Assembly: GCA_014377785.1 (NCBI GenBank)
Contig: JACMOZ010000516.1
Span: 1 to 37,407, forward strand
Length of the DNA: 37,407 bases
Reading direction: 5' to 3'
Source of the DNA: Aeromicrobium sp.
Lineage (GTDB): Bacteria > Actinomycetota > Actinomycetes > Propionibacteriales > Nocardioidaceae
This document shows, piece by piece, positions 26,259 through 34,598 of this stretch. The translations under genes and the position numbers were made by a program. Position 1 is the first letter of the stretch. Each line of letters opens with the position of its first letter. Below the pieces are notes generated by a model, which made no database searches, had not been told where the DNA came from, and worked only from the letters and a program-made list of their open reading frames with translations.

Positions 26259-26804
26259 GTGTCGGTGAAACAAGGAATCCTTGCCCTGCTCAGTGAGGGC
26301 CCCATGTATGGCTTCCAGCTTCGCGCCGAGTTCGAGAAGCGCACCGGCGGCACGTGGCCTCTCAATGTCGGTCAGGTTTATACGACCCTGTCCAGGCTGC
26401 AGCGCGACGGCCTCGTCCTCACCGCCGGCGAACCAGACGCCGAAGGCCGCATCGCCTACCAACTGACCGGGTCTGGCGCTGGAGAAGTCCGCAACTGGTG
26501 GCTTTCACCGGTCGATTCGGGCGATGATTCACGCGACGAGCTTGCCATCAAACTGGCGCTCGCCGTGTCCCTCGCCGACATCGACATCAAGGACATCATT
26601 CAAACCCAGCGGGCCACGACGATCCAACATTTGCAGGACCTCACCAGACTCAAGAAGCAGGCCGAGGCTGAAGGTGACCTTGCCTGGCAATTGGTTGTCG
26701 ACAAACTTTCCTTCACCGCCGAAGCCGAGACCCGATGGCTCGACCATGTTGAAACCATCGTGAGCAATGCGGCAGCGAAGCAAGCGGCGGGGAGCAAAGC
26801 ATGA
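26259..26804 (+). CDS. PadR-family transcriptional regulator
   Basis: 181-residue PadR-like regulator. The winged helix spans about 1-80 (VKQGILALLSEGPMYGFQLR, then VGQVYTTLSRLQRDGLV), and the C-terminal helical dimerisation domain about 95-170. The frame is open to 26232, but that would begin inside the palindromic operator; GTG 26259 gives the family-typical MSVKQGILALL start, with GGAGAG 3 bases before it. GTG 26265 is an alternative with better spacing. It overlaps the exporter ATPase gene by 4 bases, so regulator and exporter form one operon. PadR proteins of this type repress drug or peptide exporters until a ligand binds. Confidence 0.9.
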   Translation: MSVKQGILALLSEGPMYGFQLRAEFEKRTGGTWPLNVGQVYTTLSRLQRDGLVLTAGEPDAEGRIAYQLTGSGAGEVRNWWLSPVDSGDDSRDELAIKLALAVSLADIDIKDIIQTQRATTIQHLQDLTRLKKQAEAEGDLAWQLVVDKLSFTAEAETRWLDHVETIVSNAAAKQAAGSKA

Positions 26805-27535
26805 ACGACGTATTGATCGAGCTCAAGCAGGCCGGCAAGTCCTATGGAGAGGGCGCAACCCGGGTGCGCGCTTTGAGGGGCATCAACCTGCAACTGGCTC
26901 AAGGCGAACTCGTCGCCGTCATGGGTCCTTCGGGCTCGGGCAAATCGACGTTGCTGTCCTTGGCAGGAGGACTCGAGCAACCCACCGATGGGGAGGTGCG
27001 CATTCTGGGTCAATCGGTGTCGGGACTCGGGGCTGCTGCTCTCGCGAGTCTGCGTCGACGAAGCCTGGGCTACGTCTTTCAGGACCTCAACCTCATCCCC
27101 TCGCTGTCGGCAGTTGAGAACGTAGCTCTACCGCTTGAACTCGATGGGGCCAGAAATCGTGTTGCCCACGACGAAGCCATGGTGTCTCTTGGCAGCGTCG
27201 GCCTGGCCGATGTTGCCGGCCGTTTCCCCGATGAGCTTTCCGGTGGTCAGCAGCAGCGGATCGCCATTGCCAGAGCACTGGTCGGACCTCGACAAGTCCT
27301 GCTGGCCGACGAGCCGACCGGCGCCCTCGATTCGCAGACGGGGGAGGCTGTTCTCAGGGCGCTTCGCGAACGCATCGACGCCGGTGCGGCCGGAATCCTG
27401 GTGACTCATGAAGCCCGCCATGCCGGCTGGGCTGACCGCGTCATCTTCCTTCGTGATGGCGAAGTCGTCGATTCGACGCACTCTTCTGGCAACACGGGGG
27501 CACCCGTGTTGCGGATCCAGCCGGAGACGGCATGA
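26801..27535 (+). CDS. LolD/MacB-type ABC exporter ATP-binding protein
   Basis: 244-residue ATPase. Walker A GPSGSGKST is at 42-50, the signature is LSGGQQQR, Walker B is VLLADEPTGALDS, and the switch His is in LVTHEARHA. The Q-loop context YVFQDLNLIPSLSAVENV is typical of ATPases that pair with FtsX-type permeases. It overlaps the padR stop by 4 bases and the permease start by 4 bases (ATGA at each end). Mechanotransmission-type exporters of this class move antimicrobial peptides, lipoproteins or signal peptides; the substrate here is unknown. Confidence 0.9.
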   Translation: MNDVLIELKQAGKSYGEGATRVRALRGINLQLAQGELVAVMGPSGSGKSTLLSLAGGLEQPTDGEVRILGQSVSGLGAAALASLRRRSLGYVFQDLNLIPSLSAVENVALPLELDGARNRVAHDEAMVSLGSVGLADVAGRFPDELSGGQQQRIAIARALVGPRQVLLADEPTGALDSQTGEAVLRALRERIDAGAAGILVTHEARHAGWADRVIFLRDGEVVDSTHSSGNTGAPVLRIQPETA

Positions 27536-30150
27536 ACCGGCTCATTCCCGCTTGGCGCGCATCGCTTCGACTCGCCGTACGCAGCATCACCAGGGCGAAA
27601 GGCCGCAGTACACTCGTCGCATTGATGGTCGGGGCGCCAGTTGCGCTGGCAGTGGTGCTCGCAACGCTGTTCCTGACACAAGACATCTCCCCGAACGAGA
27701 ACATCCCGGCGCGCATGGGATCGACGCAGGCAGTAGCCAGATTCCTGGGCGGCGAGGTCGGGCAGGATGGCAACGCCATCAACTTCTCCTGGGCTGGAAA
27801 CGAACTCGCGGCCTCCGAATCCGATGCGGCCGCCTTGAAACTCGCGAAACTGACTGATGCCTCAATCATTTCCCTCACACGAGGGTTCGTGACTCTCGAA
27901 AGCCATCCCCTGACAGGCGTGGATGTGATCGAGTCCGATTTCACCCGTCCGGGAACCGACGGAATTATCGGGTTGAAACAGGGACGTGTTCCTTCCGCGG
28001 CCGATGAGGTCGTAATCAGCCAAAACCTGAACGAGGACGGGACGCTCGGCCTCGGCAGCAGCATCACTACCGAGGGCGGCGTGAAACTCAAAGTTGTTGG
28101 CATCGGCGACATCGGATCGATTGTGCCCGACCCGGGTAGCGCCGTGATCGCTGTTCTGCCCTCAAGCTCCATACCGATGAGCCGCCGTACGAGCGAGTTC
28201 CTCATCGACCGCTTGGCACCGGTCACCTGGGAGCAGGTGCAGGGGCTCAACAAGGCGGGTTTCTTCGTCGAGTCGCGGGCAGTCATCAATGACCCGCCGC
28301 GGGACGCTACCCAATCTGCCCAGGGATCCAATGAAGGCGTTGCGGTAGTCCGCATCGTGATCGCCGCCATCATGATTGAAGTCATCTTGTTGGCCGGGCC
28401 GGCATTCGCCGTCGGCGTGCGGCGCCAGCGCCGTGAACTCGCCCTCATCGCCGCCGCTGGAGGTTCACCGCGCGACATCCGGCGGGTAGTGATTGCGCAG
28501 GCTCTCGTGCTCGGTCTTGCCGCGAGCGTTGTCGGTGCAGCAGTCGGCGTAGTGATTTCACGCCTCATCTTTGCCGGCAACAGCCAGCTCTTCGGGATGA
28601 GCTTCGGGCCTTTCGAATGGTCATTGCCGCTGGCGCTTCTTGCGATCCTCCTGGGCTCGATGGCCGCCGCGATCGCGGCCTATGCGCCGGCGAGGCAAGT
28701 CAGCAGGGAACCTTTAACCACAGTCCTGGCTGGTCGCCGGATCGAGGCCGGGGGACGCGCCGGATGGCCGATCTTCGGCTTTGTCGTGGTGATCATCGGC
28801 CTGCTTCTCACTTTCAACGGGGCACGGCCGGAAAACTCCGACACGGGAATTGCTACCGGTGCAATCTTCGTGGTTGTCGGCGTGGTCTTCATCATCCCTG
28901 CGTTGATCCGGTTCGTTGCCCGCTTGGCGCCGGCGTTGCCGTTGCCACTGCGGCTTGCCCTCCGCGACACGGCGCGTCATACGTCGAGGAGCGCTCCGGC
29001 CATCGCCGCGGTCATGGCAGCTGTCGCCGGGATCGTCGCACTCGGCGTCGGGTCGACCAGCGACGAGCAACAGCGAAGGGAGGACTATGCGTTTTCGCGG
29101 CCGGTCAACACCGCAGTGATCAATGTCGGCAGCGATTACGACGCGGTGAAGTCAAAGGTTTCGGCGATGTTTCCAAGCCGCACGTTGGCGCCCCTGCTCA
29201 CCGATGCCCAAGCCCGGATACGCATCGAAAAGCCCGATTGCAGCGACGAGGAAGGATGCGAATGGTTCCCGATGATCGACTTCGGCAACGGGAGCTCCGG
29301 TTCGGCTGATGTCAGTTCATCGGTTGTTGCCGCCGATGCACTGACCCTCAAAGCCTGGGGCGTCATCCTGACATCAGCCCAGTCAGAGGCTTTGAAGGCG
29401 GGCAAGGGTTTGGTGCCAGGAATCAATGAGACTGGTCCGGGGCAAACGCTGAATCTCCGCGTCGTTGACAACAACGGGGAAGCGATCAAGGCAGCGGCCC
29501 AAACGATCGGCGTCGTCAAAGCCGATCTGGGTATGGGCCCGGTCCCAGCCGGCACCCGACCGATACTGGCCAACCTCATTGTCTCGCCCGAAACCGCCAA
29601 AGCTTTCGCGCTGCCTCTAACTGCTCAGCAGGTACTCATCAGCGGAACGGTTTCTGCCGCGGAGGTGAAGTTGCTCAGCACGGTCATCAAGGGCAACGGA
29701 CAATCGCTCATCGACCCGTCGAGCCAACTCGATGTCGAACGCGGCTATCACAACGATGACTCGTTCATAGTGATTTTGCTTGCTGTCGTCGGCGGAGTTG
29801 CCGTCCTGATCGGAACCCTGAGCGCAACAGGCCTTGCCCTGAACGACGCGAGACCCGATTTCGCCACCCTGAATGCGATTGGTGCGACACCATCGACCCG
29901 CCGGGTCATGGCCGCGGCCCAGGCCCTGACCATCGGAGTCCTCGGCGTCGCGATGGGATTGATCATCGGTCTTCTTCCCGGCATCCTGGCCGCCAGATCG
30001 CTCACGCGCGATGAGACGGGCGGCTCGATCGTCCAACTCCCGTGGATGCTGTTCGCAATTTTGGCGATCGTGGTCCCGCTGCTTGCCGCGGGTGCTTCGG
30101 GACTGTTCATCCGCAACAACACTGTTACCGCCCGACGCTTGGCCGATTGA
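27532..30150 (+). CDS. FtsX-like ABC exporter permease, two FtsX domains
   Basis: 872-residue permease with about ten membrane segments. An N-terminal helix (about 23-46) is followed by an extracytoplasmic domain, a first FtsX domain (about 280-400, with the loop VRRQRRELALIAAAGGSPRDIRR), two more helices, a second extracytoplasmic domain (about 510-735), and a second FtsX domain near the end with NDARPDFATLNAIGATPSTRR. The second external domain contains CSDEEGC, a possible disulfide. This long two-FtsX layout is common in actinobacterial exporters partnered with a LolD-like ATPase and PadR or two-component control. The start overlaps the ATPase stop. Confidence 0.88.
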   Translation: MNRLIPAWRASLRLAVRSITRAKGRSTLVALMVGAPVALAVVLATLFLTQDISPNENIPARMGSTQAVARFLGGEVGQDGNAINFSWAGNELAASESDAAALKLAKLTDASIISLTRGFVTLESHPLTGVDVIESDFTRPGTDGIIGLKQGRVPSAADEVVISQNLNEDGTLGLGSSITTEGGVKLKVVGIGDIGSIVPDPGSAVIAVLPSSSIPMSRRTSEFLIDRLAPVTWEQVQGLNKAGFFVESRAVINDPPRDATQSAQGSNEGVAVVRIVIAAIMIEVILLAGPAFAVGVRRQRRELALIAAAGGSPRDIRRVVIAQALVLGLAASVVGAAVGVVISRLIFAGNSQLFGMSFGPFEWSLPLALLAILLGSMAAAIAAYAPARQVSREPLTTVLAGRRIEAGGRAGWPIFGFVVVIIGLLLTFNGARPENSDTGIATGAIFVVVGVVFIIPALIRFVARLAPALPLPLRLALRDTARHTSRSAPAIAAVMAAVAGIVALGVGSTSDEQQRREDYAFSRPVNTAVINVGSDYDAVKSKVSAMFPSRTLAPLLTDAQARIRIEKPDCSDEEGCEWFPMIDFGNGSSGSADVSSSVVAADALTLKAWGVILTSAQSEALKAGKGLVPGINETGPGQTLNLRVVDNNGEAIKAAAQTIGVVKADLGMGPVPAGTRPILANLIVSPETAKAFALPLTAQQVLISGTVSAAEVKLLSTVIKGNGQSLIDPSSQLDVERGYHNDDSFIVILLAVVGGVAVLIGTLSATGLALNDARPDFATLNAIGATPSTRRVMAAAQALTIGVLGVAMGLIIGLLPGILAARSLTRDETGGSIVQLPWMLFAILAIVVPLLAAGASGLFIRNNTVTARRLAD

Positions 30151-30161
30151 GGGGATTCGCG

Positions 30162-30293
30162 ATGATGAAGGACAACCGACGGTCGAAGATTCGGTCTCAA
30201 CGTGCCCTCCTGATGTTGTTGAAGGAAAGGCGTTTGGAACGCGCGAGACGTGAAGCGGCTAGCGGTTCCACCGCCGTTCGGCGTTCGCACTAG
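30162..30293 (+). CDS. Possible 43-residue basic small protein
   Basis: The ATG at 30162, 11 bases after the permease stop, opens a 43-residue frame with GAGGGG a few bases before it. The product has 11 Arg and 3 Lys against 4 acidic residues and could form one amphipathic helix (RALLMLLKERRLERARRE, then a polar tail). It resembles no family I know. It may be a real small protein at the end of the exporter operon or a chance frame; spacing and ribosome site are the only support. Confidence 0.35.
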   Translation: MMKDNRRSKIRSQRALLMLLKERRLERARREAASGSTAVRRSH

Positions 30294-30344
30294 GGTTGAC
30301 CTCGAATCACAACATCATGCCGAACAGCGAGAAGAGGCAACGCC

Positions 30345-30740
30345 ATGCCCACGGGCCAAGTCAAGTGGTACGACGCCGACAAAGGCTTTGGATTCCTGAG
30401 CCAGGAGGACGGTCCCGACGTGTATGTGCGCGCTGAGGCCCTGCCTGCCGGAACGACGGCATTGAAGACCGGTGCTCGGGTCGAATTCGGCATCGTGCAG
30501 GGTCGCAAGGGCGATCAGGCTCTTCAGGTCCGGCTGCTTGACCCCGTCACCTCGGTGTCCAGGTCGCAATCGCAGGCTCGCCGCAAGTCACCCGAGGACA
30601 TGGCAGTCATCGTCGAAGACCTCATCGGCTTGCTCGACGGAATTGGCGAGGGCTACCGCCATAATCGCCATCCCGACTCCAAGGCTGCCAAGCCCGTCGC
30701 CAATCTGTTGCGCGCCCTGGCCGCCGAACTCGAGCTTTAG
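30345..30740 (+). CDS. Cold-shock domain protein with C-terminal extension
   Basis: 131-residue protein. Residues 1-65 form a cold-shock domain: GQVKWYDADKGFGFL includes RNP1 KGFGFL (13-18), and the RNP2 position reads VYVRA (26-30) instead of the usual VFVH. The remaining 65 or so residues (SPEDMAVIVEDLIGLLDGIG onward) form a helical extension. This longer type, close in size to the mycobacterial CspB (about 135 residues), is an actinobacterial variant distinct from 67-residue CspA. It binds single-stranded nucleic acid; the altered RNP2 may weaken or shift specificity. Convergent with the MFS gene downstream. Confidence 0.88.
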   Translation: MPTGQVKWYDADKGFGFLSQEDGPDVYVRAEALPAGTTALKTGARVEFGIVQGRKGDQALQVRLLDPVTSVSRSQSQARRKSPEDMAVIVEDLIGLLDGIGEGYRHNRHPDSKAAKPVANLLRALAAELEL

Positions 30741-30767
30741 CTCACCTTCACGGGCTACGCGCTAAAG
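30735..30767. terminator. Candidate bidirectional hairpin between csp and MFS genes
   Basis: CTTTAGC (30735-30741) pairs with GCTAAAG (30761-30767) across 19 bases, overlapping the stop codons of both convergent genes. The stem is short, so this is weak. Confidence 0.3.
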
Positions 30768-32153
30768 GTTGACGGGCTCGTCCTTCGCCGCTGCCAGACG
30801 CGGTTGCACCACAACGAAGACGAGCCATGCCACCAGCACGGCAGCGGTCACGAACAGGCCGACACGAGGGGGTTGCAGGGCTAATCCGAGTCCGGAGAAG
30901 CCGCCGATGACCCACGACAACTGCAGCAAGGTCTCCGAGCGTGCGAACACACTCGTACGCACAGCTTCGCGCACATCTCGCTGGATCAGGGCGTCGAGAC
31001 TCAGTTTGCCCAGTGACTGGCAGAGGCCGACCGTCAGTCCGAGCAGGATGGCTGTCAACAAGGTGTAGGTGACCGCGGTGAAACTGACCACCGCAACGTC
31101 CAGCACGAACACCACGACGACAACGGTTTCGGGCCTGCGGGTCTTCATCCCCGAACCGAGCAGAACACCGATTATGCTGCCGATTCCGGCCGCCCCGATG
31201 ATGAGTCCCATCAGGATCGTGACACGGTCCTCCCAGCCCTCGAACGGCCGGTCGCGCAGGATGAACGCCATGAACAAGGTGAGGAATCCGGACAGGAATC
31301 GTAGTCCGGCATTGCACCGCAAGGCGTTGGCCACGGCATGAGTGACGCCGCGCCCCTTGCGTTTGCCATTACTCACGGCCGAAAGGTCGGCCTGCTCTTC
31401 GCCTTCGCTGGAGTCGACGTGGGCCGGCAACAAGATGGCCAGCACGGTGCCGATGATGAAAATGATGAAGGCATAACGCAAAGCCCATTCGGCCCCGATG
31501 GCAGCGGCGCCGATCGCGAGCGGCGCTGAGATTGCCGCCGCGGCGGTTCCGGTCAGCGAGATACGGGAGTTGGCTTTGACGAGGGTGAAACCTGCTGGCA
31601 GGACGCGGGGGACAGCCGAAGCGCGCGTGACGCCATAAGCCTTGGACGCCACCAGGCAACCAAGGGCGGCCGGAAAGATTGCGGCCGAACCCCCGTTGAC
31701 GGCACCGGCCAGCACCCAGCAGCAGAAGGCGCGGATGGCCAGCGTGCCGCCGATCGCCCAACGCCGGCCGCGACGGAATCGGTCGAGGAACGGTCCGATG
31801 AGGGGAGCGACCACCGCAAAGGGAAGCATCGTCAACAGCAGGAAGGACGCGACCTGGCCACGGGCCTCGCCCGAAGGCACGGTGAAGAACAGGGTTCCGG
31901 CCAAGGACACTGCGACCGCGGCGTCGCCCGCCGTATTGAACGCGTGCATCTCAAGGAGTCGCGACAAGCCACTCTCGCCGGCGCCTTTGGCGTGGGTGAA
32001 CCGCCTAGCCCCCGTGTAGGCCTTATTGCCGCCGCCAGCGATGATCCTCGCCGTTCCGCCAGTGATCCGGCGGGCGGTCTGCGCCGATTGCCCGATTCGT
32101 GAAGCATGGGGTCGAGAAGGCCCGCGGGCAGTGGTCTGCTCGGGTTCCTCCAT
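30762..32153 (-). CDS. Major facilitator superfamily transporter
   Basis: 463-residue MFS protein. About 85 polar residues precede the first membrane segment (AGDAAVAVSLAGTLFFTVPS), followed by roughly twelve segments; FLDRFRRGRRWAIGG after the second segment is the MFS motif-A position. A central hydrophilic loop (SSEGEEQADLSAVSNGKRKG) separates the halves. The position beside a cold-shock gene and DUF3027 matches the conserved actinobacterial block (like the mycobacterial Rv0871-Rv0883 region). The frame is open back to 32924, but that overlaps the whole DUF3027 gene; ATG 32153 is preferred and leaves a 60-base divergent promoter region. Substrate unknown. Confidence 0.82.
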   Translation of the reverse strand: MEEPEQTTARGPSRPHASRIGQSAQTARRITGGTARIIAGGGNKAYTGARRFTHAKGAGESGLSRLLEMHAFNTAGDAAVAVSLAGTLFFTVPSGEARGQVASFLLLTMLPFAVVAPLIGPFLDRFRRGRRWAIGGTLAIRAFCCWVLAGAVNGGSAAIFPAALGCLVASKAYGVTRASAVPRVLPAGFTLVKANSRISLTGTAAAAISAPLAIGAAAIGAEWALRYAFIIFIIGTVLAILLPAHVDSSEGEEQADLSAVSNGKRKGRGVTHAVANALRCNAGLRFLSGFLTLFMAFILRDRPFEGWEDRVTILMGLIIGAAGIGSIIGVLLGSGMKTRRPETVVVVVFVLDVAVVSFTAVTYTLLTAILLGLTVGLCQSLGKLSLDALIQRDVREAVRTSVFARSETLLQLSWVIGGFSGLGLALQPPRVGLFVTAAVLVAWLVFVVVQPRLAAAKDEPVNL

Positions 32154-32201
32154 AGGCCCATCTTGCACCACCCCGCAGCCCATTGCAGGTCGGACATAAG
32201 C

Positions 32202-32214
32202 GATAATCGGGGTA
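32202..32214 (+). promoter_or_regulatory. -10 box of a probably leaderless DUF3027 transcript
   Basis: GATAAT at 32202-32207 ends 6 bases before the ATG at 32214, so transcription would start at or next to the start codon. No Shine-Dalgarno sequence at proper spacing is present. No clear -35 was found. Confidence 0.45.
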
Positions 32215-32966
32215 TGTCGATTTCTGCCGATGCCGTATGCGCTGCTGCGACCGATCTCGCGCGGGCAGCGCTCCTCGAGGCTGCCGATGAGGGCGCGGTC
32301 GGCGAGGCGCTCGGCGTCACGATGGACGGCGAACGCTTCGTTTCGCATCTCTTTGCTTGCACCAAGGCCGGCTATCGCGGTTGGTATTGGGGGGTCAGCG
32401 TCACGCGTGCCCCTGACAGCGACAACGTCACCGTCAACGACGTGGTCCTGCTGCCCGGTGACGACGCCATCATCGCGCCTTCCTGGACGCCCTACAAAGA
32501 CCGCATCCAGCCCGGTGACCTGAGCCCCGGCGACGTACTCCCACCCGACGACGACGATCCGCGCCTCGTGCCGGCATGGTCCGCGGGCGATGACGACGAC
32601 AATCCGGCCGACCGCGCCGTGGCCAAGGGCGTCGGCATTGGCCGGCCGTTGGTGTTGTCCATCGAAGGCCGTGAGCAAGCCGCCCAGCGTTGGTATGAAG
32701 GCGAACAAGGCCCCGATGTCCCGCTCGCCCAGCAAGCCCCCGGAGTCTGCGGCACGTGTGGATTCCTCGTTCGCATGGCAGGGCCGCTTTCCTTGTCGTT
32801 CGGCGTCTGCGCCAATGCGATGGCCAACGACGATGGCCGCGCGGTCGCCTTTGCCCACGGTTGTGGAGCTCACTCTGGCGCCAAGCTCGGCAAGTCGGCG
32901 GGTCCTCAAGTGTTGTCGGCTCACGTGTTCGACACGGTTTCGGTCGACGCCGTCGACACTATGTGA
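32214..32966 (+). CDS. DUF3027 family protein
   Basis: 250-residue soluble protein of the DUF3027 family; function unknown. The conserved N-terminal half includes FACTKAGYRGWYWGVSVTR and NDVVLLPGDDAIIAPSW, followed by an acidic stretch (PPDDDDPR, GDDDDNPAD). The C-terminal part has VCGTCGFLVR and later GVCANA and HGCGAHS, whose cysteines could form a zinc site. It is restricted to actinobacteria and usually found near an MFS gene, a cold-shock gene and DUF2530, as here. ATG 32214 is chosen because it follows a -10 box and matches the family's start; the frame is open back to 32106 through the promoter. Confidence 0.85.
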   Translation: MSISADAVCAAATDLARAALLEAADEGAVGEALGVTMDGERFVSHLFACTKAGYRGWYWGVSVTRAPDSDNVTVNDVVLLPGDDAIIAPSWTPYKDRIQPGDLSPGDVLPPDDDDPRLVPAWSAGDDDDNPADRAVAKGVGIGRPLVLSIEGREQAAQRWYEGEQGPDVPLAQQAPGVCGTCGFLVRMAGPLSLSFGVCANAMANDDGRAVAFAHGCGAHSGAKLGKSAGPQVLSAHVFDTVSVDAVDTM

Positions 32967-33008
32967 AAAGGCGCTTCGCGAAAGGGCGCTGCCTGAGTTA
33001 GCCCTCGG

Positions 33009-33037
33009 TTGTTACTTTTGTCACGTTTGCGTAATTT
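33009..33037 (+). promoter_or_regulatory. Promoter of the broken DHA2 gene with CRP-like half-palindrome
   Basis: -35 TTGTTA (33009-33014), 17 bases, -10 TAATTT (33032-33037). TGTTACTTTTGTCACG at 33010-33025 is a degenerate version of the coxS CRP-like site and sits at the same place relative to the -35 box. Confidence 0.5.
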
Positions 33038-33082
33038 AGTTGCATGTTACAACTAAGTTGTTTGTAGTTGCGATATGCAACT
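33036..33082. promoter_or_regulatory. Two AGTTG-type operators at the broken DHA2 gene
   Basis: TTAGTTG (33036-33042) pairs with CAACTAA (33050-33056), and AGTTGC (33066-33071) pairs with GCAACT (33077-33082). The first overlaps the -10 region and transcription start; the second overlaps the ATG at 33075. Paired AGTTGC-type palindromes are typical of MarR-family control of drug exporters, but no MarR gene lies in this window. Confidence 0.6.
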
Positions 33083-34518
33083 TGATGTCAAAGCGCCCGA
33101 GGTCGAACGGGCCCCCGAACGGGCGCCCGAACAGCCCGCCGAACTGGCTCACCGCGAGATTCTGGAAATTCTTTTCGGCCTGCTGGCCACGCTCTTCACC
33201 GCGATCATCAGTTCGACAATCGTGTCGAACGCCTTGCCGACGATAATCGCCGACCTCCATGGTTCGCAGACCCAATACACCTGGGTGGTCACGGCATCTC
33301 TCCTGGCCATGACGGTGTCGACTCCCGTCTGGGGCAAACTTTCCGATCTTTTCAGCAAAAAACTTCTGGTGCAGTTGTCGATTGTCATCTTCGTCATCGG
33401 CTCGGTGCTCGCCGGAATTTCGCAGAACGTGCCCGAACTCATTGCGATGCGAGCTATCCAGGGCATCGGTATGGGCGGGTTGACCGCCAACGCCCAGTCG
33501 ATCATCGGGTCGATCATTTCGCCACGCGAACGCGGCCGCTAGAGCGGTTATATGGGCGCCACGATGGCAGTCGCCACCGTCAGCGGGCCGTTGCTCGGCG
33601 GCGTCATCGTCGACACACCGGGCCTCGGTTGGCGCTGGACCTTTTTCGTTTGTGTGCCGCTGGCGATCATGAGCCTCGTCATCTTGCAGAAGTACCTGCA
33701 CGTCGAGACGATCCGCCGAAAAGTCCGTATCGATTATCTCGGCGCCATCCTCATAGCGATCGCCGCGAGCCTCCCGCTCATCTGGGTGTCCTTCGCCGGC
33801 AACTCCTACAACTGGGTTTCGATCCCCAGCGCTTTGTATCTCGGCGGCAGCCTGCTCGCGGCCGCCCTCGTCATTGTGGTCGAGGCCCGCCACCCGGAAC
33901 CGATGTTGCCGCTGCCAGTTCTTCGCGATCGGACGACGGCGCTGGCCATCCTCGGCAGCATCTCGGTGGGCATTGCCATGTTCGGCGGTTCGGTGTTCCT
34001 CGGTCAGTACTTCCAGGTCGCCGGTGGCCATTCGCCGACGAGGGCCGGACTGTTGACCATCCCGTTGATGCTTGGTTCGTTCTTCGGGACAGTCGGTTCG
34101 GGGCTCCTCATCACCCGCACCGGCAAATGGAAACGATTCCTTATCCTGGGTTCAGCGCTGCTCCTCTTCGGGCTCGCGATGCTGGGCACGGTCGACCACG
34201 GGACGCCCGAATGGCACACGATGATCTACATGGGATTCGTGGGCGTCTCGGTGCTTGGAGCCATCCTCGCCAGCCAGGTGGAAAACGACGTTTTGGGCAA
34301 GCTTCGCCGCGATCGGTGCCCCGGCCGACGGTGGAGGAGGCAGCCTGCTCAACCTCAAGGGCATGCCCGGTCCGGTGCTCAACATCGTCGAGTCGGCATA
34401 CGGCGACGCGACCGGCTACATCTTTATGATCGCCGCGGTCGTCTCTGTCATAAGCCTCGTGACGGCGCTTCTCATCAAGGAAGTCCCGTTACGTACAAAG
34501 GTCCTCAAGATGGATTGA
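33075..34518 (+). pseudogene. Broken DHA2 (EmrB/QacA-like) MFS drug-efflux gene
   Basis: Remains of a 14-segment DHA2 transporter. Lesion 1: after ISPRERGR the codon at 33540-33542 is TAG where homologues have Tyr (GRYSGYMG), with the frame continuing unchanged. Lesion 2: near 34230-34245 the protein passes from MIYMG directly to VGVSVLGAILASQV, skipping about 40 residues including the expected membrane segment and FFRSLGG-like motif. Lesion 3: a frameshift around 34290-34305 after ASQVENDV moves reading to the frame giving SFAAIGAPADGGGGSLLNL and the normal end KEVPLRTKVLKMD. The N-terminal part (GKLSDLFSKK motif A) is intact. It cannot make a full transporter unless the stop and shift are sequencing errors, which would not explain the missing segment. 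Confidence 0.85.
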
Positions 34519-34533
34519 GTATTCCTGCCCTGC

Positions 34534-34586
34534 GGCGGTGAGTTTGCGTTCACGCAATCGCTGGCACTGGACGCCAAGTCACCGCC
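34534..34586. terminator. Candidate hairpin between convergent DHA2 remnant and DUF2530 gene
   Basis: GGCGGTGA (34534-34541) pairs exactly with TCACCGCC (34579-34586), and a smaller TTGCGT/ACGCAA hairpin nests inside. It lies just past the DHA2 stop and before the DUF2530 stop. Confidence 0.4.
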
Positions 34587-34598
34587 CGCGGCGTATTC

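Noticed and set aside
32154-32924. N-terminal extension giving a 720-residue MFS protein
   Set aside because: It would overlap nearly the whole DUF3027 gene on the other strand, and the added sequence has no family similarity.
33036-34031. 331-residue minus-strand frame opposite the broken DHA2 gene
   Set aside because: Tempting because the plus strand is disrupted, but the plus strand clearly encodes DHA2 segments; the minus product is a His/Asp/Arg-rich shadow with no membrane or enzyme features.
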